Assembly (NCBI RefSeq): GCF_023897065.1
Contig: NZ_JAMHIV010000022.1
Span: 62,001-126,000, forward strand
Source: Crossiella sp. SN42
Lineage (GTDB): Bacteria; Actinomycetota; Actinomycetes; Mycobacteriales; Pseudonocardiaceae
Length of the DNA: 64,000 nucleotides
Direction: 5' to 3'
The notes under the pieces were generated by a model. It saw nothing but the letters and a program-made list of their open reading frames with translations, searched no databases and was not told the origin of the DNA. This document shows, one piece after another, positions 53,002 to 63,909 of the stretch (its first letter is position 1; every line of letters starts with the position of its first letter). The position numbers and the translations under genes are program-made.

Positions 53002-53540
53002 GCCCGTCGCCAGCACCGAGCCGGTGCCGGTGTCGGTTGCTGACGGGCTCGGGCCGGGGCTCTCGTTGCGCTTGTGTCGCGTGCCGCCGTGGGCAGGGCG
53101 GCGGTGGGCTCTGGCGGCGCGAGACGCTTCTGCCGCAAGCGAAATCCGCCGTGAGCGCGTCCGTTGCCTGGCTGCGGTCGCGCTCGTCGGTCAGCGTCGG
53201 AGATGTCCTTGTGGCCGCTCGATTTCGCCCGTTCGTGTGGCCAGTTGGGGGCGGATGCCGTCACCTCCGCCTCGGACGCGCCCAGCCGGCCCGCTGCCGG
53301 TTAGCGCTGCCAGCCGCTGCCGGTTGCGTTGGTGCCCGTCGCTCCCGGCTGACGGCTCGACGGGCGCGATCCCATCCCGCGGCCGGCGCTCGCGGCGGCT
53401 CATTCGTCGACGCCCTCGTTGGCCTCCGGCGCTCTCCACCGTTGCCGCCGCTGTCGCCAGGTCCGCGGCGCTGCCGCTTTGCTCGCCGGGGCGGCAACGG
53501 GCAAGGCACTTGCGCGGGCCGCTCCTGATCGCTGGTGTGC

Positions 53541-53610
53541 GCCCGACGCCCGACGCCCGACGCCCGACGCCCGACGCCCGACGCCCGACGCCCGACGCCC
53601 GACGCCCGCC
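53541..53610. repeat. Heptamer tandem repeat GCCCGAC, ten units
   Basis: Nine exact units then GCCCGCC. A second 7-bp array 540 bp from the first, with an unrelated unit. Typical of slippage-prone noncoding DNA. Confidence 0.9.
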
Positions 53611-53884
53611 TGGCCGCGTGGCTCCCCGCGCGCTCGGAGCGTCAGGCTGACCAGGTCGCGTGCCGCGCCTATCCGCGCGCCAGGACCGTCCAGCTGCCCG
53701 CCGCGGCCAACACGATCGCCTGGGTCGCCCGGTTGTCCTGCGGAGGCGGCCACATCGCACCGGGCCGCTGACCCGGTCGCGCCAGGCGAGGCCGGGGTGG
53801 CCGTCTGGGGGCTCGGCTGGGCTGGGGCGAGTGGCTGGGCTGGCTTGGTCTGGTTGGGGGCCGGGTGGGCCGTGGCTGGCCCGC

Positions 53885-53961
53885 TTGTTTCCCCGCCCGC
53901 GCCTCCGCTTCCTCTGCGGAACGCTTTTCGGGGCGAAAAGGTTGCTTTCCGTCTTGATCTT
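53885..53961 (-). repeat. Conserved ~80-bp intergenic element, copy C
   Basis: Minus-strand copy: GATCAAGACGGAAAGCAACC, CTTTTC-N5-GAAAAG, the invariant GCGTTCCGCAGAGGAAGCGG, then GGCGCGGGCGGGGAAA. It lies about 260 bp downstream of the IclR stop in the same orientation, matching the arrangement of the other two copies. Confidence 0.7.
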
Positions 53962-54220
53962 GGGTGGCTGGTTGTGTTCTGGCGGTCTCCGGTCTTGGGC
54001 TGTGAGCCGTTGTTTGCGGTGGTCAGGTGCTGTGTTGGGGTGAGTCTGGTAGAGGTTGGGGAAGCGTTCGTGTGCCGAAGAAGGGTTCGCGGGCTGGGGG
54101 AGTGGGGCGTGAGGTGGGGGCAGGCAGGGGGCGAGTTGGGGGCTGGGAGTTCGCTCGTTCGTGAGTGGCGGTGCCAGCTGGGCACAGGACTCAATGGGGG
54201 TATGACGCCTGTGGTGGACG

Positions 54221-54985
54221 CTAGGTCCAGTCTTCTTCGCCGGCCGCCAGCCTTCGTTCGATGCCCTGGGCCGCGGTGTGCAGGGCGGGGGCTTGTTTGG
54301 CCAGGTCGGCTCGTACCGTGTGCAGGACCATGCCCAGGGCGGCGAGGACTGTTCCGTCGGTGTCGCGGACGGGGACGGCCACCGAGCAGGTGCCCAGGGT
54401 CATCTCCTCGGAGGTCAGGGCGTAGCCGCGGCGGCGGACCTCGCTGAGTTCGCGGAGCAGGCGGCCTGGTTCGACGATGGTGTACTTGGTGCATCTGGCC
54501 GGGGCCGTGGTGCAGAAGCGGTGGATGAAGTCCGGGTCCTGGTTTGCCAGCAGGATCTTGCCCACTCCGGTGGCGTGCAGGGGGAGGCGGCTGCCTGCTC
54601 TGGAGATGATCGGCACTGAGCGGTGGCCGCTGAGGCGGTCTACGTACAGGGCCTCGTCGCCGGCTCGGACGGCCAGGTGGATGTTTTCGCGGGTGGTTTC
54701 GTAGAGCTCCTGCATGAACGGCAGGGCTGCTTCGCGGAGGCGGTTGACGGCGGGGGTGAGCATGCCCAGCTCCCACAGGCGCAGGCCTATCCGGTAGCCG
54801 CCGTCGGGGTCCTTGGTGATCGCGCCCCAGTCGGTCAGGTCGCGGAGCAGGCGGTGCGTGGTGGCCAGGGGGAGGCCGGCTCGGCGGGACATCTCGGAGA
54901 GGGTTTGGCGAGGATGGGCTGGGGTGAAGGTGGCGAGCAGGGTGAAGGCACGCAGGGTGACCGAGCGTGGCGGTTGATCGTCCAT
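54221..54985 (-). CDS. IclR-family transcriptional regulator
   Basis: 254 residues. An N-terminal winged helix (RQTLSEMSRRAGLPLATTHR, LLRDLTDWG) is followed by the IclR effector domain (PLHATGVGKILLA, YALTSEEMTLGTCSVAVPV). IclR proteins often regulate aromatic catabolism and transport. Divergent from an aromatic-acid-type MFS transporter, so it probably controls uptake of its effector or a related compound. Confidence 0.92.
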   Translation of the reverse strand: MDDQPPRSVTLRAFTLLATFTPAHPRQTLSEMSRRAGLPLATTHRLLRDLTDWGAITKDPDGGYRIGLRLWELGMLTPAVNRLREAALPFMQELYETTRENIHLAVRAGDEALYVDRLSGHRSVPIISRAGSRLPLHATGVGKILLANQDPDFIHRFCTTAPARCTKYTIVEPGRLLRELSEVRRRGYALTSEEMTLGTCSVAVPVRDTDGTVLAALGMVLHTVRADLAKQAPALHTAAQGIERRLAAGEEDWT

Positions 54986-55055
54986 TGTGGACTCCGCAGG
55001 ATCTGCTAGAGAAAAAGTGGCGGGGGTGGGCTGGGGTTTTCCGGTGAGTGGAAGA

Positions 55056-55067
55056 CTACCGTGGTAG
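55056..55067. promoter_or_regulatory. Palindrome, possible IclR site
   Basis: CTACC-GT-GGTAG is a perfect 12-bp palindrome in the control region between the divergent IclR and MFS genes. Operator function is inferred from position only. Confidence 0.45.
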
Positions 55068-55127
55068 CCGCTCTATCCGCGTTCCTAGGCTTGCCCAACC
55101 CTCGGACGGCCTGGCGAAGGAGCCCCC

Positions 55128-56435
55128 GTGACGCAGACTGGAAACCCGCACGGCAAATGGGTGCAACCCCTCTGCTGGACCGCGGTCCTGCTGGACGGGT
55201 TCGACCTGGTGGTCCTGGGTGTCGTGCTACCCGTGCTGCTCGGCGAGCAAGTCTGGGGCCTGACCGCGGGCACCGGCGCGGCCGTCTCCACCGCCGGGCT
55301 GGTCGGGATGATGATCGGCGCGCTGGCCATCGGCACCGTCACCGACGTCATCGGGCGGCGCAAGACGCTCATCCTGTCGGTGGCGATCTTCTCGCTGTGC
55401 ACCCTGTTGTGCGCGTTCGCGCCCTCGGCGCTGATCTTCGGCGCGTTGCGGTTCCTGGCCGGGCTGGGGCTCGGCGGGTGCCTGCCAACCGCGATCAGCC
55501 TGGTCGCGGAGACCAACGCCGAGCGGGGGCGGGCCAGCAGCGCGACCACGCTGGTGATGACCGGCTACCACGCCGGGGCGGTGCTGACCTCCCTGCTGGG
55601 GCTGCTGCTGATCCCGCAGCTGGGGTGGCGGGCGATGTTCGTCGCGGGGGCGCTGCCCGCGTTGGTGCTGGTGCCGTTGATGGTGCGGTACCTGCCCGAG
55701 TCGGCCAGTTTCGAGCGGGCCCGGGCCGCGGCCGGGTCGACCGCCGCCGCGGCGGGCAACGCGGTGCGCTCGCTGTTCCAGGGCAAGCTGTTGCGGGCCA
55801 CCATCGCGTTCTGGGTCAGCACCTTCCTCGGGCTGGTGCTGGTCTACGGGCTCAACACCTGGCTGCCGCAGATCATGCGCCAGGCCGGGTATCCGCTCGG
55901 TGACGCGCTCGGGCTGCTGCTCACCCTCAACGTCGGCGCGGTGGTCGGACTGCTCATCGCCGGCCGGGTCGCCGACCGGACCGGGGTGCGCAAGGCGGTG
56001 ATCGGCTGGTTCCTGGGCGCGGCGGTGTTCCTGGCGCTGTTCAGCCTGCGGATGCCGACGCTGGGGCTCTACCTGGTGGTGTTCCTGGCCGGGTGTTTCG
56101 TCTTCAGCGCGCAGGTGCTGATCTACGCCTACACCCAGCACATCTACCCGCCGCACGCGCGCGCCACCGGACTGGGCTGGACCGCGGGCATGGGCCGGAT
56201 CGGCGGCATCACCGGGCCGCTGCTGGGCGGCTGGCTGGTCTCGGCCGGGATCGCCTACCCGTGGGGGTTCTACATGTTCGCGGTGTTCGGGTTGCTGGCC
56301 GCCGTCGCGGTGGCCGCGGTGACCGGGCGCGGGGCCGCGCCGGAGGCCGGTTCGGCGGCGGTGGCGGAGGCCGGTTCGGCGGCGGTTGTGGAGCCGGAGG
56401 CGCCCGGGGCCAGCCGGGGGGCCGCGCGGGCGTGA
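55128..56435 (+). CDS. MFS transporter, aromatic acid:H+ symporter type
   Basis: 435 residues with twelve predicted membrane segments. DGFDLVVLG in the first helix, GTVTDVIGRRK in loop 2-3 and GGCLPTAISLVAE in helix 4 match the AAHS family (PcaK/BenK-like). The C-terminal ~35 residues are Ala/Gly-rich. It probably imports a benzoate-like or hydroxycinnamate-like acid. Divergent IclR gene; no catabolic enzymes adjoin. Confidence 0.88.
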   Translation: MTQTGNPHGKWVQPLCWTAVLLDGFDLVVLGVVLPVLLGEQVWGLTAGTGAAVSTAGLVGMMIGALAIGTVTDVIGRRKTLILSVAIFSLCTLLCAFAPSALIFGALRFLAGLGLGGCLPTAISLVAETNAERGRASSATTLVMTGYHAGAVLTSLLGLLLIPQLGWRAMFVAGALPALVLVPLMVRYLPESASFERARAAAGSTAAAAGNAVRSLFQGKLLRATIAFWVSTFLGLVLVYGLNTWLPQIMRQAGYPLGDALGLLLTLNVGAVVGLLIAGRVADRTGVRKAVIGWFLGAAVFLALFSLRMPTLGLYLVVFLAGCFVFSAQVLIYAYTQHIYPPHARATGLGWTAGMGRIGGITGPLLGGWLVSAGIAYPWGFYMFAVFGLLAAVAVAAVTGRGAAPEAGSAAVAEAGSAAVVEPEAPGASRGAARA

Positions 56436-56471
56436 TCTAGGCGCGGGGCCGCCACTGGCATGCTGGTGGCC

Positions 56472-57167
56472 ATGGTGCGCGCGAACCTCGACAAGCAGAC
56501 CAGCCAGGTGTCGGCCATGTTCGACCAGGTCGCCGACGGCTACGACCGCACCCGCGCCCGCCTGTGGTGGGGCCGGATGGACGCCTGGGGCCGGGAGATG
56601 GCCGCGGCGGCCAATGCCGGTCCGGGCAGGCGGGTGCTGGACGTGGCCGCCGGCACCGGCACCTCCACCGCGGCCCTGGCCGCCACCGGCGCGCACGCGG
56701 TGGCCTGCGACCTGTCCCTGGGCATGCTCGGGGTGGCCGGGCGGCGGCATCCGGACCTGCCCCGGGTCGCCGCCGACGCGCATGCGCTGCCCTTCGCCAG
56801 GGACAGCTTCGACGCGGTGACCATCTCCTTCGGGCTGCGCAACATCGGCGATGTGGCCGCCGCGCTGCGCGAGATGCTCGCGGTCACCCGGCCCGGCGGC
56901 CGACTGGTGGTCTGCGAGTTCAGCATCCCGCCGACACCGCTCAACGGCGCGCTGTTCACCGCCTACCTGCGGCACGTGGTGCCGCTGATCGCCCGCAGGG
57001 TCAGCACCAACCCCGAGGCCTACCGCTACCTCGCCGAGTCCATCCAGGCCTGGCACAGCCCGCCCCGGCTCGGCGAGCAGCTCACCGCGGCGGGCTGGGA
57101 ACGGGTGGCCTGGCGGCCGCTGACCGGGGGAGTGGTGCACCTGCACGTGGGCACCGCACCGCGCTGA
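56472..57167 (+). CDS. menG: Demethylmenaquinone methyltransferase-like (UbiE/MenG)
   Basis: 231 residues. The SAM site is VLDVAAGTGTST and the family signature is DAVTISFGLRNI, followed by the PPRLGEQLTAAGW end. MenG adds the final methyl group of menaquinone at the membrane. The N-terminus NLDKQTSQVSAMFDQVADGYD matches the family; ATG 56472 is chosen, with ATG 56460 possible. It follows the MFS gene by 36 bp. Isolated from other men genes, so a paralogue for another substrate cannot be excluded. Confidence 0.82.
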   Translation: MVRANLDKQTSQVSAMFDQVADGYDRTRARLWWGRMDAWGREMAAAANAGPGRRVLDVAAGTGTSTAALAATGAHAVACDLSLGMLGVAGRRHPDLPRVAADAHALPFARDSFDAVTISFGLRNIGDVAAALREMLAVTRPGGRLVVCEFSIPPTPLNGALFTAYLRHVVPLIARRVSTNPEAYRYLAESIQAWHSPPRLGEQLTAAGWERVAWRPLTGGVVHLHVGTAPR

Positions 57168-57232
57168 TCGGATGCCCACTGACCGGCAGCGGTGAGCCGG
57201 CCGGGGAACTGCCGGAGTAGCCGGGACGACGA

Positions 57233-57262
57233 AGCCCCGCCTACCGGTCGGCAGGCGGGGCT
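57233..57262. terminator. Bidirectional terminator hairpin
   Basis: AGCCCCGCCT and AGGCGGGGCT form a perfect 10-bp stem with a 10-nt loop between the convergent menG and glycosidase genes. No T-run, but it is well placed to end both transcripts. Confidence 0.7.
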
Positions 57263-57280
57263 CCGCGATATCCGTTGGTG

Positions 57281-59938
<2,658 letters not shown>

Positions 59939-60042
59939 GAACGATCCGTTCCTTGAGGCGGAAGTTGCGGAGTGTTACGGCGCGGGCCTGGGAAAGCCGC
60001 GCCGATCCTCACCGGCGGCTGACATCCGTGTCAAGGGTTTCG

Positions 60043-60056
60043 TGGAAGCGCTCTCG
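60043..60056. promoter_or_regulatory. CebR/LacI-like operator upstream of GH3 gene
   Basis: TGGAAGCGCTCTCG differs at three positions from the known streptomycete CebR box TGGGAGCGCTCCCA and keeps the central AGCGCT. It lies between the glycosidase start and the TetR stop. Confidence 0.6.
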
Positions 60057-60095
60057 CAGGCGGCTGCCTGCGCATTCGGACTAGCGCTTGATCAC

Positions 60096-60662
60096 TTAGA
60101 GGCGGGTCAGCTGCCGGACGGCTTCGGTCACCGTCTCCCGCCGGGCCTTCTTGGTGGTGACGAACCGGGTCGAGGCGGCGTCCGGGTTGCCCGCGGTCCA
60201 CATGGTCGCCAGCACCAGCACCAGGCTCAGCAGCCCGGCCGCCGGGATGTGGCCGGGCAGCCTGCCGTCGGCCTGGGCGGCGGCGATGGCGGCGATCTTG
60301 TCCCGGTGCGCGCGCAGCACCTGTTCGGGCAGCGGGCCCTCCGCGCCGCGTTCCAGGCGGTGCCAGGCGGAGAGGCGGACCACCTCGGGGGACTGCCAGA
60401 ACCGGTCGAAGAGGCGGCCCGCGTAGCCGGGCAGGTCGTCGGGGTCGATCGGGACCGCGTCCACGGTGCCGGTGACCAGCAGGTCGTAGGCGGCGTCGAA
60501 GAGCTGCTCCTTGTTGCCGAAGTAGGAGTAGATCATCGCCTTGTTGGCCTTGGCCTGCTCGGCGATCCGGTCCACCCTGGCGCCCGCGATGCCGTAGGCG
60601 GCGAACTCGGCGATCGCCGCGTCCAGGAGGCGTTTCTTGGTCTGTTCCGCATCGCGTGCCAC
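60096..60662 (-). CDS. TetR-family transcriptional regulator
   Basis: 188 residues from GTG 60662. The helix-turn-helix is GIAGARVDRIAEQAKANKAM and IYSYFGNKEQLF. TTGACA (60697-60692), 17-bp spacer and TTCCCT, 6 nt before the GTG, give a leaderless promoter. The 14 bp TTGTCAACAGAACG around it also occur at the MarR/AzoR operator. Divergent from the luciferase-like gene. Effector unknown. Confidence 0.88.
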   Translation of the reverse strand: MARDAEQTKKRLLDAAIAEFAAYGIAGARVDRIAEQAKANKAMIYSYFGNKEQLFDAAYDLLVTGTVDAVPIDPDDLPGYAGRLFDRFWQSPEVVRLSAWHRLERGAEGPLPEQVLRAHRDKIAAIAAAQADGRLPGHIPAAGLLSLVLVLATMWTAGNPDAASTRFVTTKKARRETVTEAVRQLTRL

Positions 60663-60741
60663 GGGCGCAGGGAAACAGCCTGCCGTCGCCTTGTCAACAG
60701 AACGGTTGGTTGCCAGCCGGGTGGTGCAGTCCATTGTGGAC

Positions 60742-60772
60742 TTGACCTGGAGTGCGCTCCAAGGTCTAGCGT
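60742..60772 (+). promoter_or_regulatory. MerR-type promoter, 19-bp spacer
   Basis: TTGACC (60742-60747) and TAGCGT (60767-60772) are separated by 19 bp, the over-long spacer typical of MerR-activated promoters. The spacer holds CTGGAG-TGCG-CTCCAAG, a near-palindrome centred between the elements. The ATG is 7 nt after the -10, so the mRNA would be leaderless. Confidence 0.7.
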
Positions 60773-60779
60773 CGAGGGC

Positions 60780-61664
60780 ATGCGACTGGGCATCCACCTC
60801 ACCACCTTCAACCACCCCGAGGACCCGGCCGGGCTCGCCGCCGAGCTGGCCGCCACCGGGCGGGCCGCCGAGGCCGCGGGCGCGGAGACCCTCTCGGTGA
60901 TGGACCACTACTTCCAGATGGAGCAGAACGGCCGCGCCGAGCACCCGATGCTGGAGGGCTACACCACCCTCGGCTTCCTGGCCGCGCACACTACCTCGAC
61001 CCGGCTGGGCCTGCTGGTCACCGGGGTCACCTACCGGCACCCCGGGCTGCTCGCCAAGATCGTCACCACCCTGGACGTGCTCTCCGGCGGCCGGGCCTTC
61101 CTCGGCATCGGCGCCGCCTGGTACGACCGCGAGCACCGGGGCCTCGGCGTGCCGTACCCGAGCACCGCGGAGCGGTTCGAGCGGCTGGAGGAGACGCTGC
61201 GGATCTGCCGCCAGATGTGGGACCCGGCGGACAACGGGCCGTTCGAGGGCAGGCACTTCCAGCTGGCCGAGACGCTGAACTCCCCGCCTGCGATGAGTTC
61301 CCCTCGGCCGAAGGTGCTCATCGGCGGTGGCGGCGAGCGCAAGACGCTGCGCCTGGTCGCCCAGTACGCCGACGCCTGCAACCTGTTCGCCACCTCGCCG
61401 GAGGAGGTCGCGCACAAGCTCTCCGTGCTGGACGCGCACTGCGCCGACCTGGGCCGGGACCCCGCGGAGGTCCAGCGCACCATGCTCTACCGCAGCGAGG
61501 CCCTCAACGACGGCGACCTGGACCAGGCTGCCAAGGACCTGGCGGTCTACGCCGAGCTGGGCATCAGCACGGTGATCCTGGTGCCGCCGGGGCAGGGCAG
61601 CCCGGCGGAGTGGATCGAGCGGCGGTGCGTGCCGCTGGCCCCGAAGCTGGCCGAGCTGGGCTGA
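60780..61664 (+). CDS. Luciferase-like (F420-dependent LLM class) oxidoreductase
   Basis: 294 residues, TIM-barrel. MRLGIHLTTF, TTLDVLSGGRAFLGIGAAWY and the IGGGGERKTLRLVAQYAD segment are standard for F420-dependent LLM enzymes. It would transfer hydride from F420H2 to an unknown substrate. ATG 60780 fits the family start and the promoter. No MerR gene adjoins, so the predicted activator is encoded elsewhere. Confidence 0.9.
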   Translation: MRLGIHLTTFNHPEDPAGLAAELAATGRAAEAAGAETLSVMDHYFQMEQNGRAEHPMLEGYTTLGFLAAHTTSTRLGLLVTGVTYRHPGLLAKIVTTLDVLSGGRAFLGIGAAWYDREHRGLGVPYPSTAERFERLEETLRICRQMWDPADNGPFEGRHFQLAETLNSPPAMSSPRPKVLIGGGGERKTLRLVAQYADACNLFATSPEEVAHKLSVLDAHCADLGRDPAEVQRTMLYRSEALNDGDLDQAAKDLAVYAELGISTVILVPPGQGSPAEWIERRCVPLAPKLAELG

Positions 61665-61667
61665 GCC

Positions 61668-62141
61668 TCAGGCCGGCGGGGGTTCGGCCTCGGCCAGGCG
61701 GGCCAGCACCGCGGCGGAGATCTCGGTCAGCGCGCTCAGCTGGGCCGGGGTCAGCGCCTCGGCGAAGTAGTGGCGCACCTCCCGCACGTGCAGCGGCGCG
61801 GCGGCCTCGATGGTGGCCCTGCCCTTGGCGGTGAGAGTGGCGAAGGCGCCGCGGCCGTCGGTGGGGCACTCCTCGCGCAGCACCAGGCCGCGCTCCTGCA
61901 TCCGGCTGATCTGCTTGGACAGCCTGCTCTTCTGCCAGCGCAGCTCGTAGCCGAGCTCGTTGAGGCGTAACCTGCCCTGGGGCGCCTCGGACAGGCCGAC
62001 CAGCACCGCGTAGTCGGCGTCGGAGAGGCCGCTCTGCCGTTGCAGCTCGCGGGCCAGGTGCGACTGCAGCCGGGTCTGCATGGCCATGAAGCCGCGCCAG
62101 GCCTGCTGTTGCTGCTCGTTCAACCACCGATCACCCGCCAT
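61668..62141 (-). CDS. MarR-family transcriptional regulator
   Basis: 157 residues. SDADYAVLVGLSEAPQGRLR, RWQKSRLSKQISRMQERGLV and the ECPTDGRGAF wing are typical of MarR. Divergent from the GNAT gene at 62200 and convergent with the LLM gene (3 bp apart). It probably regulates itself and the GNAT/pirin pair. Confidence 0.9.
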   Translation of the reverse strand: MAGDRWLNEQQQQAWRGFMAMQTRLQSHLARELQRQSGLSDADYAVLVGLSEAPQGRLRLNELGYELRWQKSRLSKQISRMQERGLVLREECPTDGRGAFATLTAKGRATIEAAAPLHVREVRHYFAEALTPAQLSALTEISAAVLARLAEAEPPPA

Positions 62142-62163
62142 GGTGACCACTATACCGATCTGG

Positions 62164-62192
62164 TTGACATGGAAACTAGGGCTGGTTAGCGT
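62164..62192 (+). promoter_or_regulatory. Promoter of GNAT/pirin operon (leaderless)
   Basis: TTGACA (62164-62169), 17-bp spacer, TAGCGT (62187-62192), then 7 nt to the ATG. The -10 to start stretch TAGCGTCGGGGGTATG is nearly the same as TAGCGTCGAGGGCATG at the LLM gene. Confidence 0.75.
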
Positions 62193-62199
62193 CGGGGGT

Positions 62200-62508
62200 A
62201 TGGCCGAGCAGGACGCAGCTGTCGAGGTGCACCGGGCGGAACAGGTGAACCGGTACGAGCTGACCGTGGACGGCGAGCTCGCCGGGTTCGCCGCGTACGA
62301 GGAACGGGACGGGCGGACCTCCTTCACCCACACCGAGGTCTTCGACGCCTTCGGCGGCCGGGGCCTGGGCAGCGTGCTGGCCGAGCGGGCGCTGGCCGAG
62401 GCGGCGGAACGGGACCGGGAGATCGTGCCGCTGTGCCCGTTCATCGACCGCTACCTGCGCCGCCACCCCGACTTCAGCGGCCGGGTGGCCCGGCCCGGGC
62501 AGGCGTGA
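62200..62508 (+). CDS. Small GNAT-type N-acetyltransferase (YidJ-like)
   Basis: 102 residues. RYELTVDGELAGFAAYEER and the acetyl-CoA loop GGRGLGSVLAERAL, then PFIDRYLRRHPDF, are characteristic of the minimal GNAT family with a C-terminal Cys-Pro-Phe site. The substrate is unknown. The stop TGA overlaps the ATG of the pirin gene by one base, so they form an operon. Confidence 0.85.
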   Translation: MAEQDAAVEVHRAEQVNRYELTVDGELAGFAAYEERDGRTSFTHTEVFDAFGGRGLGSVLAERALAEAAERDREIVPLCPFIDRYLRRHPDFSGRVARPGQA

Positions 62509-63449
62509 TGAGCAACCTGGACGCCACCCCCGAGGTCACCCCCTGCCACGCCGGACCCGGGGCGGTGACCGAGCTCCTGGCGGCCAGGGAGGTGCCGCTG
62601 GGCGGGCTGCGCGCGATGCGGGTGCGCCGGGTGCTGCCGCAGCGGGCCCGCTCCACCGTGGGCGCCTGGTGCTTCCTGGACGAGTTCGGCCCGCAGCGGC
62701 TGGAGATGACCGTGCTGCCGCACCCGCACACCGGGCTGCAGACCGTCACCTGGCCCCTGGCCGGGGAGATCCGGCACCGGGACACCGTCGGCTCCGACGT
62801 GGTGCTGCGCCCCGGCCAGCTCAACCTGATGACCGCGGGGCACGGCATCGCGCACTCGGAGTTCTCCGTCGGCGCCGACCCGCTGCTGCACGCGCTCCAG
62901 CTCTGGGTCGCGCTGCCCGCCGCCAGCGCCGAGGTGGCCCCGCACTTCGAGCAGCACCTCGACCTGCCGCGGTACACCGGCGACGGCGCCGAGGCGGTGG
63001 TGTTCATGGGCGAACTCGGTGGCGTGCGCTCGCCCGCGACCACCTACACCGAGCTGGTGGGGGCCGAGGTCACCCTCGCGCCCGGCGGCGGCGGACTGCC
63101 GCTGCGCCCGGACTTCGAGCACGCCGTGCTGGTCATCGACGGCACAGTGCGCGTCGACGGCGTGGAACTGGCCGCGGGGCCGCTGCTCTACCTCGGCCTG
63201 GACCGCGAGCACCTGGAGATCGACAGCGCCGAGGGCGCGCGGCTGGTGCTGCTCGGCGGCGTGCCGTTCCCGGATGACCTGGTGATGTGGTGGAACTTCG
63301 TCGGCCGCACGCACGAGGACATCGCCGCCGCCCGCGAAGCCTGGGAGTCCCCCAGTCCGGCGCGCTTCGGCGTGATCGCGGCGCACCACGGGGAGCGCAT
63401 CCCGGCCCCGGCCCTGCCGGCGGTCCGGCTGACTCCCCGCCGCCGCTGA
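62508..63449 (+). CDS. Pirin family protein
   Basis: 313 residues, bicupin. Metal ligands HPHTGLQ and GHGIAHSE, with IRHRDT between, are present as in YhhW-type quercetin-2,3-dioxygenase/pirin proteins; the His/Glu set is complete in the N-terminal cupin. Coupled to the GNAT gene through TGATG. A stress-response or flavonoid dioxygenase role is possible; the true substrate is unknown. The stop abuts that of the next convergent gene. Confidence 0.88.
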   Translation: MSNLDATPEVTPCHAGPGAVTELLAAREVPLGGLRAMRVRRVLPQRARSTVGAWCFLDEFGPQRLEMTVLPHPHTGLQTVTWPLAGEIRHRDTVGSDVVLRPGQLNLMTAGHGIAHSEFSVGADPLLHALQLWVALPAASAEVAPHFEQHLDLPRYTGDGAEAVVFMGELGGVRSPATTYTELVGAEVTLAPGGGGLPLRPDFEHAVLVIDGTVRVDGVELAAGPLLYLGLDREHLEIDSAEGARLVLLGGVPFPDDLVMWWNFVGRTHEDIAAAREAWESPSPARFGVIAAHHGERIPAPALPAVRLTPRRR

Positions 63450-63725
63450 CTAACCGGTGTAGCCGCCCTGCTTCACCAGCTTGGCCGAGCGGCCGAAGAT
63501 GAACCAGCCCAGGCTGCCCAGGAACGGGTAGGCCAGCGCGACCACGATCCACAGGAACTTGCCGCCGCCGGTCAGCCGCTGGTGCCGCAGGATCGAGATC
63601 AGCGCGAAGATGAACAGCAGCAGGTACAGGATCCCGAGGATCCCGCCGGTGACGCCGAAGACGACCCCGAGGATCCGGTCCAGGGTGTCGTCGGGGCGGT
63701 CTTGCGCGAGCACGGTGAGCGACAT
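63450..63725 (-). CDS. Small membrane protein, PLDc_N domain
   Basis: 91 residues with two hydrophobic helices (GGILGILYLLLFIFALISIL and FLWIVVALAYPFLGSLGWFIFG-type). The KFLWIVV-PFLG-FG order is that of the PLDc_N domain, found alone in many small actinomycete membrane proteins. Function unknown. Confidence 0.85.
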   Translation of the reverse strand: MSLTVLAQDRPDDTLDRILGVVFGVTGGILGILYLLLFIFALISILRHQRLTGGGKFLWIVVALAYPFLGSLGWFIFGRSAKLVKQGGYTG

Positions 63726-63909
63726 GCCCGGAAGGTAGGGCCGCCACCCCGATCCGGCCCGCCCTGACCGCCAAGATCAACCGAACGAGTGGCCGGGCAA
63801 CCCCTCGATCGGCGCTGTCGCCGTCCGCGTCCGGCTGGCTACGCTCTGGCCACCGCGACAAACGAACCATTTACGAACCTGGTGCGGAACACCGGCGGCG
63901 AGGTGGGTC
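63726..63909. other. Divergent intergenic control region
   Basis: Promoters for the PLDc_N gene and the partial gene at the right edge. Nothing specific is seen. Confidence 0.4.

Larger units (their letters stand above)
52633..53884. other. Low-complexity GC-rich region downstream of copy C
   Basis: About 1.25 kb without a credible gene. It holds two different 7-bp tandem arrays and many short degenerate repeats, like the shorter tails after the two other element copies. Confidence 0.55.

Noticed and set aside
52953-53610. CRISPR-like arrays
   Set aside because: The repeats are 7-bp units in direct contact with no spacers and no cas genes are present.
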